A stretch of DNA of 64,000 bases from Nakamurella multipartita DSM 44233 (GTDB taxonomy: Bacteria > Actinomycetota > Actinomycetes > Mycobacteriales > Nakamurellaceae). This document shows, piece by piece, positions 1 through 7,717 of this stretch. How positions within the stretch are numbered: the first letter of the stretch is position 1; every line of letters starts with the position of its first letter. The stretch lies in the NCBI RefSeq assembly GCF_000024365.1, contig NC_013235.1:620001-684000 (forward strand). The letters are read 5' to 3'. Position numbers and translations under genes: made by a program. The notes beneath the pieces were generated by a model. That model ran no database searches and was not told where the DNA came from. It saw only the letters and a list, made by a program, of their open reading frames with translations.

Positions 1-33
1 TGCTGCGGGCCGGCGGGTAGGTCCGTCGGGGAG

Positions 34-444
34 TCAGGGCAACTGCTCGACGAGGGAATCGAGCACCGACTGCCAGTGTGCGCGCTGCCTGTCCCGCTCG
101 TCCGGGTCGGCCAGGCGCTCCTGGTGGAAGCGGAGGACCGTTCGACCGTTGCGCCGGGACACCGTCACCTGCACCGTCGACTCGTGGTTCCAGTCCGGCG
201 GTCGCCAGGTCAGCCGCACCCGGTCGTGCGGGTGGAAGCTGCGGACCTCACCCGTGGTCCCGGTGGCCGTCCGGTACGGGGCGCCGGCGGCCGACGGGAG
301 CTGTACGTCGGCGCCGAGCCAGGTTCGGACGCCGGCATCGCTGACGAGCGTGTCCCAGACCTGTTCGAGGGGAACGGCCACGCTCCGGGAGACACCGATC
401 TGGAAACCGGCGTCGCGGGTGAGGCCGACGGGTCGCGAGGTCAT
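34..444 (-). CDS. SRPBCC (AHSA1-type) domain protein
   Basis: A 136-residue protein with the layout of the AHSA1/START-like hydrophobic-cavity family: an N-terminal strand ending in VPLEQVWDTLVSDAG (about residues 24-38) and a C-terminal helix rich in W/L that closes the cavity. Such proteins bind small hydrophobic ligands or act as stress partners; the ligand cannot be read from sequence. Its ATG overlaps the TGA of the upstream CGNR gene by one base (TGATG), so the two are translationally coupled, and a GGAGA lies just before the start. A longer reading frame extends upstream but has shadow composition and was not used. Confidence 0.8.
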   Translation of the reverse strand: MTSRPVGLTRDAGFQIGVSRSVAVPLEQVWDTLVSDAGVRTWLGADVQLPSAAGAPYRTATGTTGEVRSFHPHDRVRLTWRPPDWNHESTVQVTVSRRNGRTVLRFHQERLADPDERDRQRAHWQSVLDSLVEQLP

Positions 445-1037
445 CAATCGTCTCCGTCCGGTGGGGAGCTCTCTCGGGATCGGTAGTCGCGCACCTTGTG
501 CCGGTTCCCGCATCGCTGCATGGAGCACCAGCGACGGGCACCCGGGCGGGACGTGTCCAGGAAAACCAACCGGCAATCGTCGGCGGCACATTCGCGCACC
601 CGGTGGCCGTCGACGGCCAGCACGGTGATCGCGTCGCGGGCGATCGTGGACAGCACCGCGGGTGCGCCGGCGGGGGTGTGCCACCGGGACCCCCACAGGG
701 GGATGAGCGGCGGGGCCGCGGCGATTCGTTCGATGGCCCGCGTGTCGCCGTCGGTGACCGCGATCCCGGCACTGGCGGCCCGGGTGGCGCGCCACAGTGC
801 GTCCCGCAGGAGCCGCGCCGGCCCGAGGTCGGCCGGGCTCACCGCGACGTCCGTCCCGGCCAGGCCCAGCCGGCTCGCACCGATCCAGTGCCGCAGATCG
901 TCGGGCTCGTGCAACCGGTCGAAGACGGCCAGCTCGCCGGGGCCGCCGGTCAGCAGGAATTCCAGGAACAACGCGCCGGGGTCGAACCGCCACGCCCCGC
1001 CGTGGCGAGGGGTGAGCACGATCCCGGGTCCGACCAT
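444..1037 (-). CDS. CGNR zinc-finger / ABATE-domain protein
   Basis: A 197-residue protein with a C-terminal zinc-finger signature: C near residue 161 (RECAADDC), then W-C-S-M-Q-R-CGNR. The CGNR motif defines a family of putative transcription regulators that carry an N-terminal ABATE ligand domain, here residues 1-150. I infer DNA binding; no target is proven. The ATG at 1037 was chosen because a near-consensus -10 (TATAGT, read leftward at 1049-1044) puts the transcription start at or next to it, a leaderless mRNA. An in-frame start further upstream (1100) would run back through that promoter. It is coupled to the SRPBCC gene by a 1-base overlap and diverges from tgt. Confidence 0.82.
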   Translation of the reverse strand: MVGPGIVLTPRHGGAWRFDPGALFLEFLLTGGPGELAVFDRLHEPDDLRHWIGASRLGLAGTDVAVSPADLGPARLLRDALWRATRAASAGIAVTDGDTRAIERIAAAPPLIPLWGSRWHTPAGAPAVLSTIARDAITVLAVDGHRVRECAADDCRLVFLDTSRPGARRWCSMQRCGNRHKVRDYRSRESSPPDGDD

Positions 1038-1043
1038 GACACC

Positions 1044-1057
1044 ACTATAACCGGTTA
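1044..1057 (-). promoter_or_regulatory. Leftward -10 box and overlapping palindrome
   Basis: Read leftward, TATAGT (1049-1044) matches five of six bases of a -10 box and sits 6 bases before the CGNR gene ATG. A 10-base perfect palindrome, TAACCGGTTA, spans 1048-1057 and overlaps its upstream edge. This is the geometry of a repressor operator. I infer autoregulation by the CGNR protein or control by another dimeric factor. No convincing -35 is visible. Confidence 0.4.
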
Positions 1058-1094
1058 CAGGGGTCGATGGGCGGCGGGCTGGTTGGATCGGCCT

Positions 1095-2369
1095 GTGCAC
1101 AACGGTTCAGGGTTCGGGTTCGTGGTGGGCAGCCGGCTGCCCGACCGGCAGGGGCGGACCGGGGTGATCACCACCCCACACGGCACGATCCGCACGCCGG
1201 CCTTCGTCGCCGTCGGCACCAAGGCGACCGTGAAGTCGTTGCTGCCGGAGTCCGTCGCCCAGCTCGGCGCGCAGGCGGTGCTGGCCAACGCCTACCACCT
1301 GTACCTGCAACCCGGTCCCGACATCGTGGAAGCCGCCGGGGGTCTGGGCGCCTTCATGCACTGGCCGGGGCCGACATTCACCGACTCCGGTGGCTTCCAG
1401 GTGATGTCGCTGGGGGTCGGGTTCAAGAAGGTGCTGGCCATGAACACCGCCGGGCTGCAGTCCGACGACGTCATCGCCCCGGGCAAGAACCGGCTGGCCA
1501 CCGTGGACGAGGACGGGGTGACGTTCAAATCGCACCTGGACGGCTCGCTGCACCGGTTCTCACCGGAGATCTCGATGGGCATCCAGCACCAGTTGGGGGC
1601 GGACATCATCTTCGCCTTCGACGAGTGCACCACCCTGATGAACACCCGCGGCTACCAGGAACGCTCGGTCGTGCGCACCCACGAGTGGGCGGCCCGCTGC
1701 GTCGCCGAGCATCGCCGGCTGACCGACGAACGGGTCGGCCGCCCGTACCAGGCGCTGTTCGGGGTGGTGCAGGGCGCCCAGTACGAGGATCTGCGCCGGC
1801 AGGCGACCCGGGACCTGCTCACCCTCGGGTTCGACGGCTTCGGCATCGGTGGCGCGCTGGAGAAGGAGAACCTGGGCACCATCGTGCGCTGGGTCTGCGA
1901 GGAGCTGCCGGAGCATCTGCCCCGGCACCTGCTGGGCATCAGTGAACCCGACGACATGTTCACCGCGATCGAGAACGGCACGGACACCTTCGACTGCGTC
2001 TCGCCGTCCCGGGTCGCCCGCAACGGCTCGCTGTACACCGAGCGCGGCCGGATCAACATCACCAACGCGCGGTTCAAGCGCGACTTCGGACCGCTGGACG
2101 AGGACTGCGACTGCCACACCTGCGCCCACTACACCCGGGCCTACGTGCACCACCTGTTCCGGGCCAAGGAGATGCTGTCGGCCACCCTGGCCACCATCCA
2201 CAACGAGCGGTTCGTGGTCCGGCTGGTCGATCGGATCCGGGACAGCATCGACGACGGCAGCTTCGACGAGTTCCGGGCCCACTTCCTGGGCCGGTACTAC
2301 GCCGCCCGCGGCGGGGCGCCGGCCCCGGTGCTGCTGCCCGGACCGGTTAATGGAGGCGAGAACCCATGA
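1095..2369 (+). CDS. tgt: tRNA-guanine transglycosylase
   Basis: Exchanges guanine-34 of tRNAs with GUN anticodons for a queuine-type base. The 424-residue product has the TIM-barrel signatures: TDSGGFQ with the active-site Asp near residue 97, FDECT, GFGIGG, and the C-terminal zinc site C-x-C-x2-C followed by a distal His (CDCHTC, HHLFRAKEML). GTG 1095 starts at the conserved N-terminus; TTG 1083 is an alternative. The frame stays open far upstream, but that part lies antisense to the CGNR gene and is a shadow. The TGA overlaps the ATG of the next gene (ATGA). A queuosine-precursor transporter and gluQ lie 8-11 kb away, so queuosine salvage is likely. Confidence 0.95.
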   Translation: MHNGSGFGFVVGSRLPDRQGRTGVITTPHGTIRTPAFVAVGTKATVKSLLPESVAQLGAQAVLANAYHLYLQPGPDIVEAAGGLGAFMHWPGPTFTDSGGFQVMSLGVGFKKVLAMNTAGLQSDDVIAPGKNRLATVDEDGVTFKSHLDGSLHRFSPEISMGIQHQLGADIIFAFDECTTLMNTRGYQERSVVRTHEWAARCVAEHRRLTDERVGRPYQALFGVVQGAQYEDLRRQATRDLLTLGFDGFGIGGALEKENLGTIVRWVCEELPEHLPRHLLGISEPDDMFTAIENGTDTFDCVSPSRVARNGSLYTERGRINITNARFKRDFGPLDEDCDCHTCAHYTRAYVHHLFRAKEMLSATLATIHNERFVVRLVDRIRDSIDDGSFDEFRAHFLGRYYAARGGAPAPVLLPGPVNGGENP

Positions 2370-3838
2370 GCCAGTTCATCAATGGACAGGTGAGGACCTC
2401 CTCGTCGACCGGCGAAACGGCGCCGGTGATCGACCCGTCCACCGGCGCGATCATCGAACAGGTCGCGCTGGCCGGGCCCGCGGAGGTCGATGAGGCGGTG
2501 CGGGCCGCGACCGCGGCGTACCGGTCGTGGTCGCGGGCGACGCCGGGGGAGCGCTCGGCGGTGCTCGGCCGGTTCGCCCGGCTGCTGGCCGACCGGGCCG
2601 AGGACTTCGCCCAGGTGGAGAGCCGGCAGGCGGGCAAACCGATCCGGCTGACCCGCGAGTTCGACGTGCCCGGCACCATCGACAACATCGACTTCTTCGC
2701 CGGGGCCGCCCGCAACCTAGAGGGCAAGGCGACCGCCGAATACTCGGCCGACCACACCTCCTCGATCCGGCGGGAGCCGGTCGGCGTCATCGGGTCCATC
2801 GCGCCGTGGAACTACCCGCTGCAGATGGCGGCCTGGAAGATCCTGCCGGCCATCGCCGCCGGCAACACCATCGTGCTCAAGCCGGCCGAGATCACCCCGC
2901 TCACCTCGGTGATGTTCGCGCAGGCCGCGCAGGCGGCCGGACTGCCCGACGGGGTGGTCAACGTGATCACCGGCCGCGGTCCGGTGGCCGGGGCCGCGCT
3001 GCTGCGGCACCCGGCGGTCGCGATGCTGTCCTTCACCGGCTCCACCGCGGTCGGCCGCACCGTGCTGGAGGCGGCCGCCACCACGGCCAAGCGGGTCCAC
3101 CTGGAGCTGGGGGGCAAGGCGCCGTTCGTCGTGTTCGACGACGCCGACCTGGACGCGGCCATCCACGGCGCGGTGGCCGGCAGCCTGATCAACACCGGCC
3201 AGGACTGCACCGCCGCGACCCGGGCGATCGTGCACCGCTCGCTGTACCCGGACTTCGTGGCCGGGGTGGCCGAGCTGTACGGCCGGGTCGTGCTCGGACC
3301 GACGGCCGACCCAGCCACCGACCTCGGACCGTTGGTGTCGATGGCCCACCGGGACAAGGTGGCCGGGATGGTCGAACGGGCGCGCGGCCTCGCCCGGGTG
3401 ATCGGCGGCGGCATCCCCGGCGGCGAGTTGGCCGCCGGGTCGTACTACCGGCCCACCCTGGTCGCCGACGCGCCGGTCGACAGCGAGATCGTCCGGGACG
3501 AGGTGTTCGGCCCGGTGCTGGCCGCCTACTCGTTCGACTCCGACGAGCAGGCCATCGAGCTGGCCAACGACACCCCATACGGGCTGGCCGCCTCGGTCTG
3601 GACCCGGGACGTCTACCGCGCGCTGCGGGCCACCGGCGAGATCCGCGCCGGCTGCGTGTGGGTCAACGACCACATCCCGATCATCAGCGAGATGCCGCAC
3701 GGCGGGATGAAGCAATCCGGCTTCGGCAAGGACATGTCGAGCTACTCCTTCGACGAGTACACCGTGCTCAAGCATGTCATGTACGACCGCACCGCCAGAG
3801 TCCGAAAGGATTGGCACCGAACCATTTTCACCGGCTAG
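2366..3838 (+). CDS. NAD(P)-dependent aldehyde dehydrogenase (aminobutyraldehyde/betaine-aldehyde type)
   Basis: A full-length 490-residue aldehyde dehydrogenase. The nucleophile Cys281 lies in TGQDCTAATR and the general base Glu247 in LELGGK; SFTGST marks the cofactor loop, and the C-terminal signature PHGGMKQSGFGKDMS is typical of gamma-aminobutyraldehyde and betaine-aldehyde dehydrogenases. It would oxidise an aminoaldehyde to the amino acid. The class III aminotransferase at 7718 could supply such an aldehyde from a diamine such as putrescine; that is inference from neighbourhood. Its ATG overlaps the tgt stop codon, an odd pairing that looks like simple coupling rather than shared function. 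Confidence 0.88.
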   Translation: MSQFINGQVRTSSSTGETAPVIDPSTGAIIEQVALAGPAEVDEAVRAATAAYRSWSRATPGERSAVLGRFARLLADRAEDFAQVESRQAGKPIRLTREFDVPGTIDNIDFFAGAARNLEGKATAEYSADHTSSIRREPVGVIGSIAPWNYPLQMAAWKILPAIAAGNTIVLKPAEITPLTSVMFAQAAQAAGLPDGVVNVITGRGPVAGAALLRHPAVAMLSFTGSTAVGRTVLEAAATTAKRVHLELGGKAPFVVFDDADLDAAIHGAVAGSLINTGQDCTAATRAIVHRSLYPDFVAGVAELYGRVVLGPTADPATDLGPLVSMAHRDKVAGMVERARGLARVIGGGIPGGELAAGSYYRPTLVADAPVDSEIVRDEVFGPVLAAYSFDSDEQAIELANDTPYGLAASVWTRDVYRALRATGEIRAGCVWVNDHIPIISEMPHGGMKQSGFGKDMSSYSFDEYTVLKHVMYDRTARVRKDWHRTIFTG

Positions 3839-4033
3839 CGGGCGGCGGGTCGGGCCGGAGCGGGGATCGGTCGGGCCGGGCCCACCGATCGGGGGACGGT
3901 GGTGTCGTCCACGGAAGGGCCGGCCGGCTGATCGTCGCGGCTGGGCGGGCGAGCCATGCTGGTCGCGTTGGGTCATCAAGCCCAGCGACATCCGAAAAGC
4001 GATGCCGACCAACAGATTCAAAGGACTCGTGCG

Positions 4034-5175
4034 ATGAACGTCTTTCGCAAGACCGCCGTTGCTGTGCTCGCCGCGGCCGCCCTCACCGGAATCGGAGCGG
4101 GCGTCGCGTCCGCCGCTCCGGCGACCAACCTGACCGGCGGCCAGCAGGACGTCCGGTTCTTCAACGCCAGCCCTACCGGATGTTCGTCGCCCGGGTCGAC
4201 CAGGGCCTGAGCCCGATGATTCAGGACATCGAACCGGGGCAGAGCGCCACGATGTCCGCCGCCCAGCTCGCCGGACTGAACGGCCAGCTGGAGGTGGGCG
4301 AGATCGACAATGCGCAGAACGTCGCCGACATCGATGCGATCGCCGTCTCCGGGTATCAGCCCGGGGTGGCGGCCTGCCAGCCGGTTCCGGGCCGGAGCAA
4401 CGCCCCCGAGATGGGTTGCCTGGTGCAGACTCCGAACGTGCTGGCCGGGGAGAGCGGGCCGATGCAGGTCTCGATCTGGACCCTCAACCCCAAGCACAAC
4501 GGTGCCACCACCAACCTGGACGCCAACGCCGGGGACAAGGTCGCGATGGGCAACTGGCTGTCCGGGCTGGCCGCGTTGAACCCCGCCTACGTCACGTTCG
4601 ACCCGAACGTCGACACGGTCGGCTGGGGGTACGGCCCCCAGGCGCAGGCCGGGCCGGCGGTGTGGAACTGCGGCGCCGGCAACGCCAACGAGACGATCGG
4701 CGGCGGCGCCACCCATGAGGAGTCGACCAACGTGACCGGCACCTTCTCCATCACCCAGGGCATCAAGCTGTTCGACACCGTCGACACCGAGATCTCGGCC
4801 AGCATCAGCGTGGGCCACACCTGGACCAACAGCACCACCGACAGCTACACGATCGGGCACGACATCCCGTCCAAGAGCGTCGGCTGGCTCGGATCGATCC
4901 CGTCGACCGAGACCGTGTCCGGCACCGTCACGGCGACCACGCAGTCCGGCTACCCGGTCAGCATCTCCAACATCACCTTCACCGAGCCCGGCGTGGACAA
5001 GACGAACAACCCGGCCCTGGAGTACCAGTACGTGCCCCACGACCGCCCGATGACCGCGGACGAGATCAACACCTACTGCTCGGTGGGCAGCGCGGCTAAC
5101 ACCACCCGGCACGACTCCATCGTCACCGGCGGCATCGTGCCCGACGTCACCGCCGGGGCCCGGGCGGCCGCCTGA
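4034..5175 (+). pseudogene. Secreted aerolysin-like protein, frameshifted
   Basis: ATG 4034 begins a clear Sec signal peptide (positive MNVFRK, hydrophobic alanine-rich core, ASA cleavage near residue 26-28), but the frame closes at 4210. The rest of the protein, about 335 residues ending at 5175, is in the -1 frame. Adding one C to the CCC at 4171-4173 joins the two into one protein of about 380 residues. The second half has a Ser/Thr-rich alternating pattern (TQGIKLFDTVDTEISASIS, then GHTWTNSTTDSY) like the membrane-insertion strands of aerolysin/ETX-MTX2 pore-formers; that assignment is a pattern match only. It could be a true frameshift, a sequencing error in a C run, or a slippage site. 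A strong terminator follows. Confidence 0.65.
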
Positions 5176-5199
5176 CCGATTCGACTCAGCACCACCACG

Positions 5200-5228
5200 T
5201 TGCCCGGACGCCCACCGCGTCCGGGCAA
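5200..5228 (+). terminator. Strong hairpin terminator
   Basis: A perfect 12-bp stem (TTGCCCGGACGC with GCGTCCGGGCAA) around a 5-base loop lies 24 bases after the stop of the secreted-protein gene. It separates that gene from the converging HNH remnant and may serve both strands. There is no long T tract, as is usual in high-GC genomes. Confidence 0.7.
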
Positions 5229-5255
5229 CAGCCTTTGCCTAATCTGCCGGGCGGA

Positions 5256-5985
5256 CTACCCGGTGTCAGCCACGTCGGTCGGCCAGGGTTCGACCGGCAG
5301 CGGGTCGGCGGGATTGGTGTAGCGGTGCCCGGTCGGGGTGATCCAGTCGGCCTGGTCCCCGGTTCTGGCCGCGCCGAACCCGGCGTGGGTCTTGGCCCGA
5401 TGATCGTGCCGGCGGGCAGGGGCCAGGTTCGGGGCGGCGGTCGGTCCCTGCGGCCAGGGGATCACATGATCCACGTCGCAGCGGGCGGCCGCGGTGTGGC
5501 AGATCGGGTTGGTGCAGACCGGGTCGCGGAACCGGATCGCCGCGGCCAGTGTCGCTGACGAAAACCGGCCCAGTTCGGCGACGTCGAGAAGCTATCCGGC
5601 CGGGTCGGTGAGCGGGCGGGCAGCGACGACCACGTCCAGGTTCAGCATCCGTTTCGAGTCGGCCCGTTCCAGCTTGCGCAGGGCGTGACTGATCTGGTGG
5701 GCCTTGGCCTCGTTGATGTCCCCGGCGATCCAGGCGTCCCACGCGTCCGGTGCCTTGGCCTGCAGGCGCCGGGCCCGGGCGATCTGCTGATGCTCCGTGG
5801 GGGTTGACGCGGTCAGAGCCAGCGCGATCTCCATTGCGGCGAACTCGCCGGGCTTGTATCGGGGGCTGGCGCCTTCGATCTCCAGGTCGTGACTCCGCCG
5901 CTGATCGGCCGACTTGCGGGCGTCGGCGAGTTGCACCATCAACTGCGCCCGCCGGGCCTGGGCCTTGGCGCGGCCGCTCAGTCCC
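5256..5985 (-). pseudogene. HNH endonuclease (DUF222/13E12 type) remnant
   Basis: Leftward reading gives about 130 residues of DUF222-type sequence (EIALALTASTPTEHQQIA, then DAWIAGDINEAKAHQISHAL), an in-frame TAG at 5592-5594, and then the C-terminal HNH part (C-x4-C, DVDHVIPW, N, RRHDHRAKTH) ending at 5256. The stop falls where a Tyr is usual (G-Y-L-D). The N-terminus is missing and about 150 residues between DUF222 and HNH look deleted. The 5' edge abuts the PucR stop at 5978. An intact relative lies at 54710-56008. I read this as a decayed copy. Confidence 0.72.
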
Positions 5986-7576
5986 GGGCGTCGATGATCA
6001 TCAACGCGGCGTGCAGTGACGTGCGTGACTCGACCGGCTCCAGCGAGACCCCCAGGATGCGTTCGATCACGCTCAGCCGGGCGTACAAGGTCGGCCGGCT
6101 CAGGCCGGTGGCCTGCGCGGTCCGGGTCTTCGAGCCGCCGCAGCCCAGGTAAGCCCGCAGCACGGCCATCAGGTCCTCGCCGGTGCGGGCGTCGTGATCG
6201 AGCAACCGACCCAGCTCGGTCTCGGCGAACGCCTGCACCCGGCGATCGCCCCGCAACAGCGTGAACAACCCGCGCAACCGCACGTCCGAGGAGCGGAACA
6301 GCCGTTGGCCGGCCGTCCCGCCGCCGACCATGGTCAGGCCGACCTCGGCGACGTGATCGGCCTCGACCAGTCCGGCGGCCGCGTCGATCAGCCCGGCGGA
6401 GGCGGACGCGGTGCCGGCCACCCAGCCGCCGATCCCGGCGCGCCCGGCCAATCGCTCCTGCAGTCCCGCGCACACGGCGTCCAGGGACCGGTCGGCCGCG
6501 GCCGGGTGCGGGCAGCCCATCACCAGCGCGACGGTCCCTTCCCGCCGCACCGATCCGATGGCGGACAACCCGGCGGCCGTGACCGACTGGCGGGCCGCGG
6601 CCAGCACTCGGCGGTCCACCGCGCCCTGGGCGAGCGCGTCGGCGCCGGTCCGCCGGGGCACCTTGATCACCAGCGGCAGGTAGCGGGCGCCGACCGTGAG
6701 CCCCAACGCCCCGGCCCGGGCCAGCGCCTCGGACTCGTCGGTGATCCGGCCCGAGGTCAGGTCGTCGAGCAGGCCGCCCAAGGCCTGGACCAGCAGGGCG
6801 TCGCGGTCGCGCTCGATCATCCGCTGCAGCTGCAGCGACTGGGTCGCCCGCTCCAGCACCATCCGGGCCCGGCCGGCGTCGGCGGCCTCGGCCGGCAGCA
6901 CCAGCCGGCCCCACTGCTCGGCGCCCACCCCCACCGGGACGGCGGTCCAACCCTCGCCGGCCGCCGAATGCTGGCGGGAGCGCTGGCTCCACCCGTCGAG
7001 CAGCCGGGCCGCCGGGCGGCCCGCGCTGCAGTAGGCGAGCACGTGCCGGTTCAGGTCCTCCAGGACCAGCGGCGCGGCCAGGATCTGCGAGGCCCGGGTG
7101 ACGATGTCGGTCGGTGACGCCCGGCCGATGTTGAGCCGGGTGAAGGTCTCGTGCGTGGTCCGGGCGAACTGCAGCTCGTCGTACCGGTCGGCCACGATCA
7201 TCCGGTGCACCTGCTCGGTGACCTCGACGAACGGCACGCTGCCGGCCAGTGTGATCACCGGCAGGGCCAGCCGATCGGCCAGCTCGCCGGACCCCGGCGG
7301 CAGCTCGTCGATGTGCAGGAGCTCGATGACCAGCGCGGACACCCGCAGGTGCGCCAGCATGCGCAGGTAGTCCGGGACCGCCTGCGGCCGGCCGACGAAG
7401 GCAAGGCCGGTGCTCAGCACCAGCTCACCGCCCTGCAGCAGCCCGGTCAGGTCGGTGACGTCGCTGGAGTGCACCCAGCGCACCGGTTTGTCCAGATGGC
7501 GGGCACCGCCGACCACCGTTGGCCGGCCGGGGGCGACCACGGGGAGGGTCAGCACCTCGCGCACCGTCGGAATCAT
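5978..7576 (-). CDS. PucR-family transcription regulator
   Basis: A 532-residue regulator with an N-terminal PucR ligand domain (MIPTVREVLTLPVV, then ELVLSTGLAF), a central GGDEF-like/CdaR region and a C-terminal helix-turn-helix (SKTRTAQATGLSRPTLYARL, about residues 484-503). Such proteins control purine, proline or amine catabolism in response to a metabolite. It is transcribed away from the class III aminotransferase across 141 bp, so that gene and perhaps ald are its likely targets (inference). ATG 7576 was chosen at the conserved start. A 7-codon upstream reading frame overlaps it by ATGA (see the repeat at 7561-7600). Confidence 0.88.
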   Translation of the reverse strand: MIPTVREVLTLPVVAPGRPTVVGGARHLDKPVRWVHSSDVTDLTGLLQGGELVLSTGLAFVGRPQAVPDYLRMLAHLRVSALVIELLHIDELPPGSGELADRLALPVITLAGSVPFVEVTEQVHRMIVADRYDELQFARTTHETFTRLNIGRASPTDIVTRASQILAAPLVLEDLNRHVLAYCSAGRPAARLLDGWSQRSRQHSAAGEGWTAVPVGVGAEQWGRLVLPAEAADAGRARMVLERATQSLQLQRMIERDRDALLVQALGGLLDDLTSGRITDESEALARAGALGLTVGARYLPLVIKVPRRTGADALAQGAVDRRVLAAARQSVTAAGLSAIGSVRREGTVALVMGCPHPAAADRSLDAVCAGLQERLAGRAGIGGWVAGTASASAGLIDAAAGLVEADHVAEVGLTMVGGGTAGQRLFRSSDVRLRGLFTLLRGDRRVQAFAETELGRLLDHDARTGEDLMAVLRAYLGCGGSKTRTAQATGLSRPTLYARLSVIERILGVSLEPVESRTSLHAALMIIDARD

Positions 7577-7600
7577 CGACGCACCGTCCGGATCATTGAC
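7561..7600 (-). repeat. 20-bp tandem duplication at the PucR start, creating a short upstream ORF
   Basis: Bases 7561-7580 and 7581-7600 are direct repeats matching at 17 of 20 positions. Read leftward, both carry ATGAT-C-GACGGTGC. The upstream copy forms a mini-ORF (M-I-R-T-V-R-R-stop) whose TGA overlaps the PucR ATG. TACACT, a good -10, lies 6 bases before the mini-ORF ATG, so that ORF could be leaderless and couple translation into PucR. Confidence 0.5.
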
Positions 7601-7717
7601 ACAGTGTAAAGAAATTGTCGACGACCTTGACAGACTGATCGGGCGATCTCTGGCAGGGTCATTCCCATCGAGCCATTCCGGTCGAGCCCCGCCCGCCGAG
7701 CCGCCCTGGAGGAGATC

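Noticed and set aside
498..1094. Long in-frame extension upstream of tgt, giving a 623-residue frame
   Set aside because: The added 199 residues lie antisense to the CGNR gene, are Gly/Arg/Pro-rich and have no counterpart in the tgt family.
5284..5300. GGTTCGA-like sequence resembling a tRNA T-loop
   Set aside because: It is the coding sequence of the HNH remnant; no acceptor or anticodon stems can be drawn around it. No other tRNA candidate was found.
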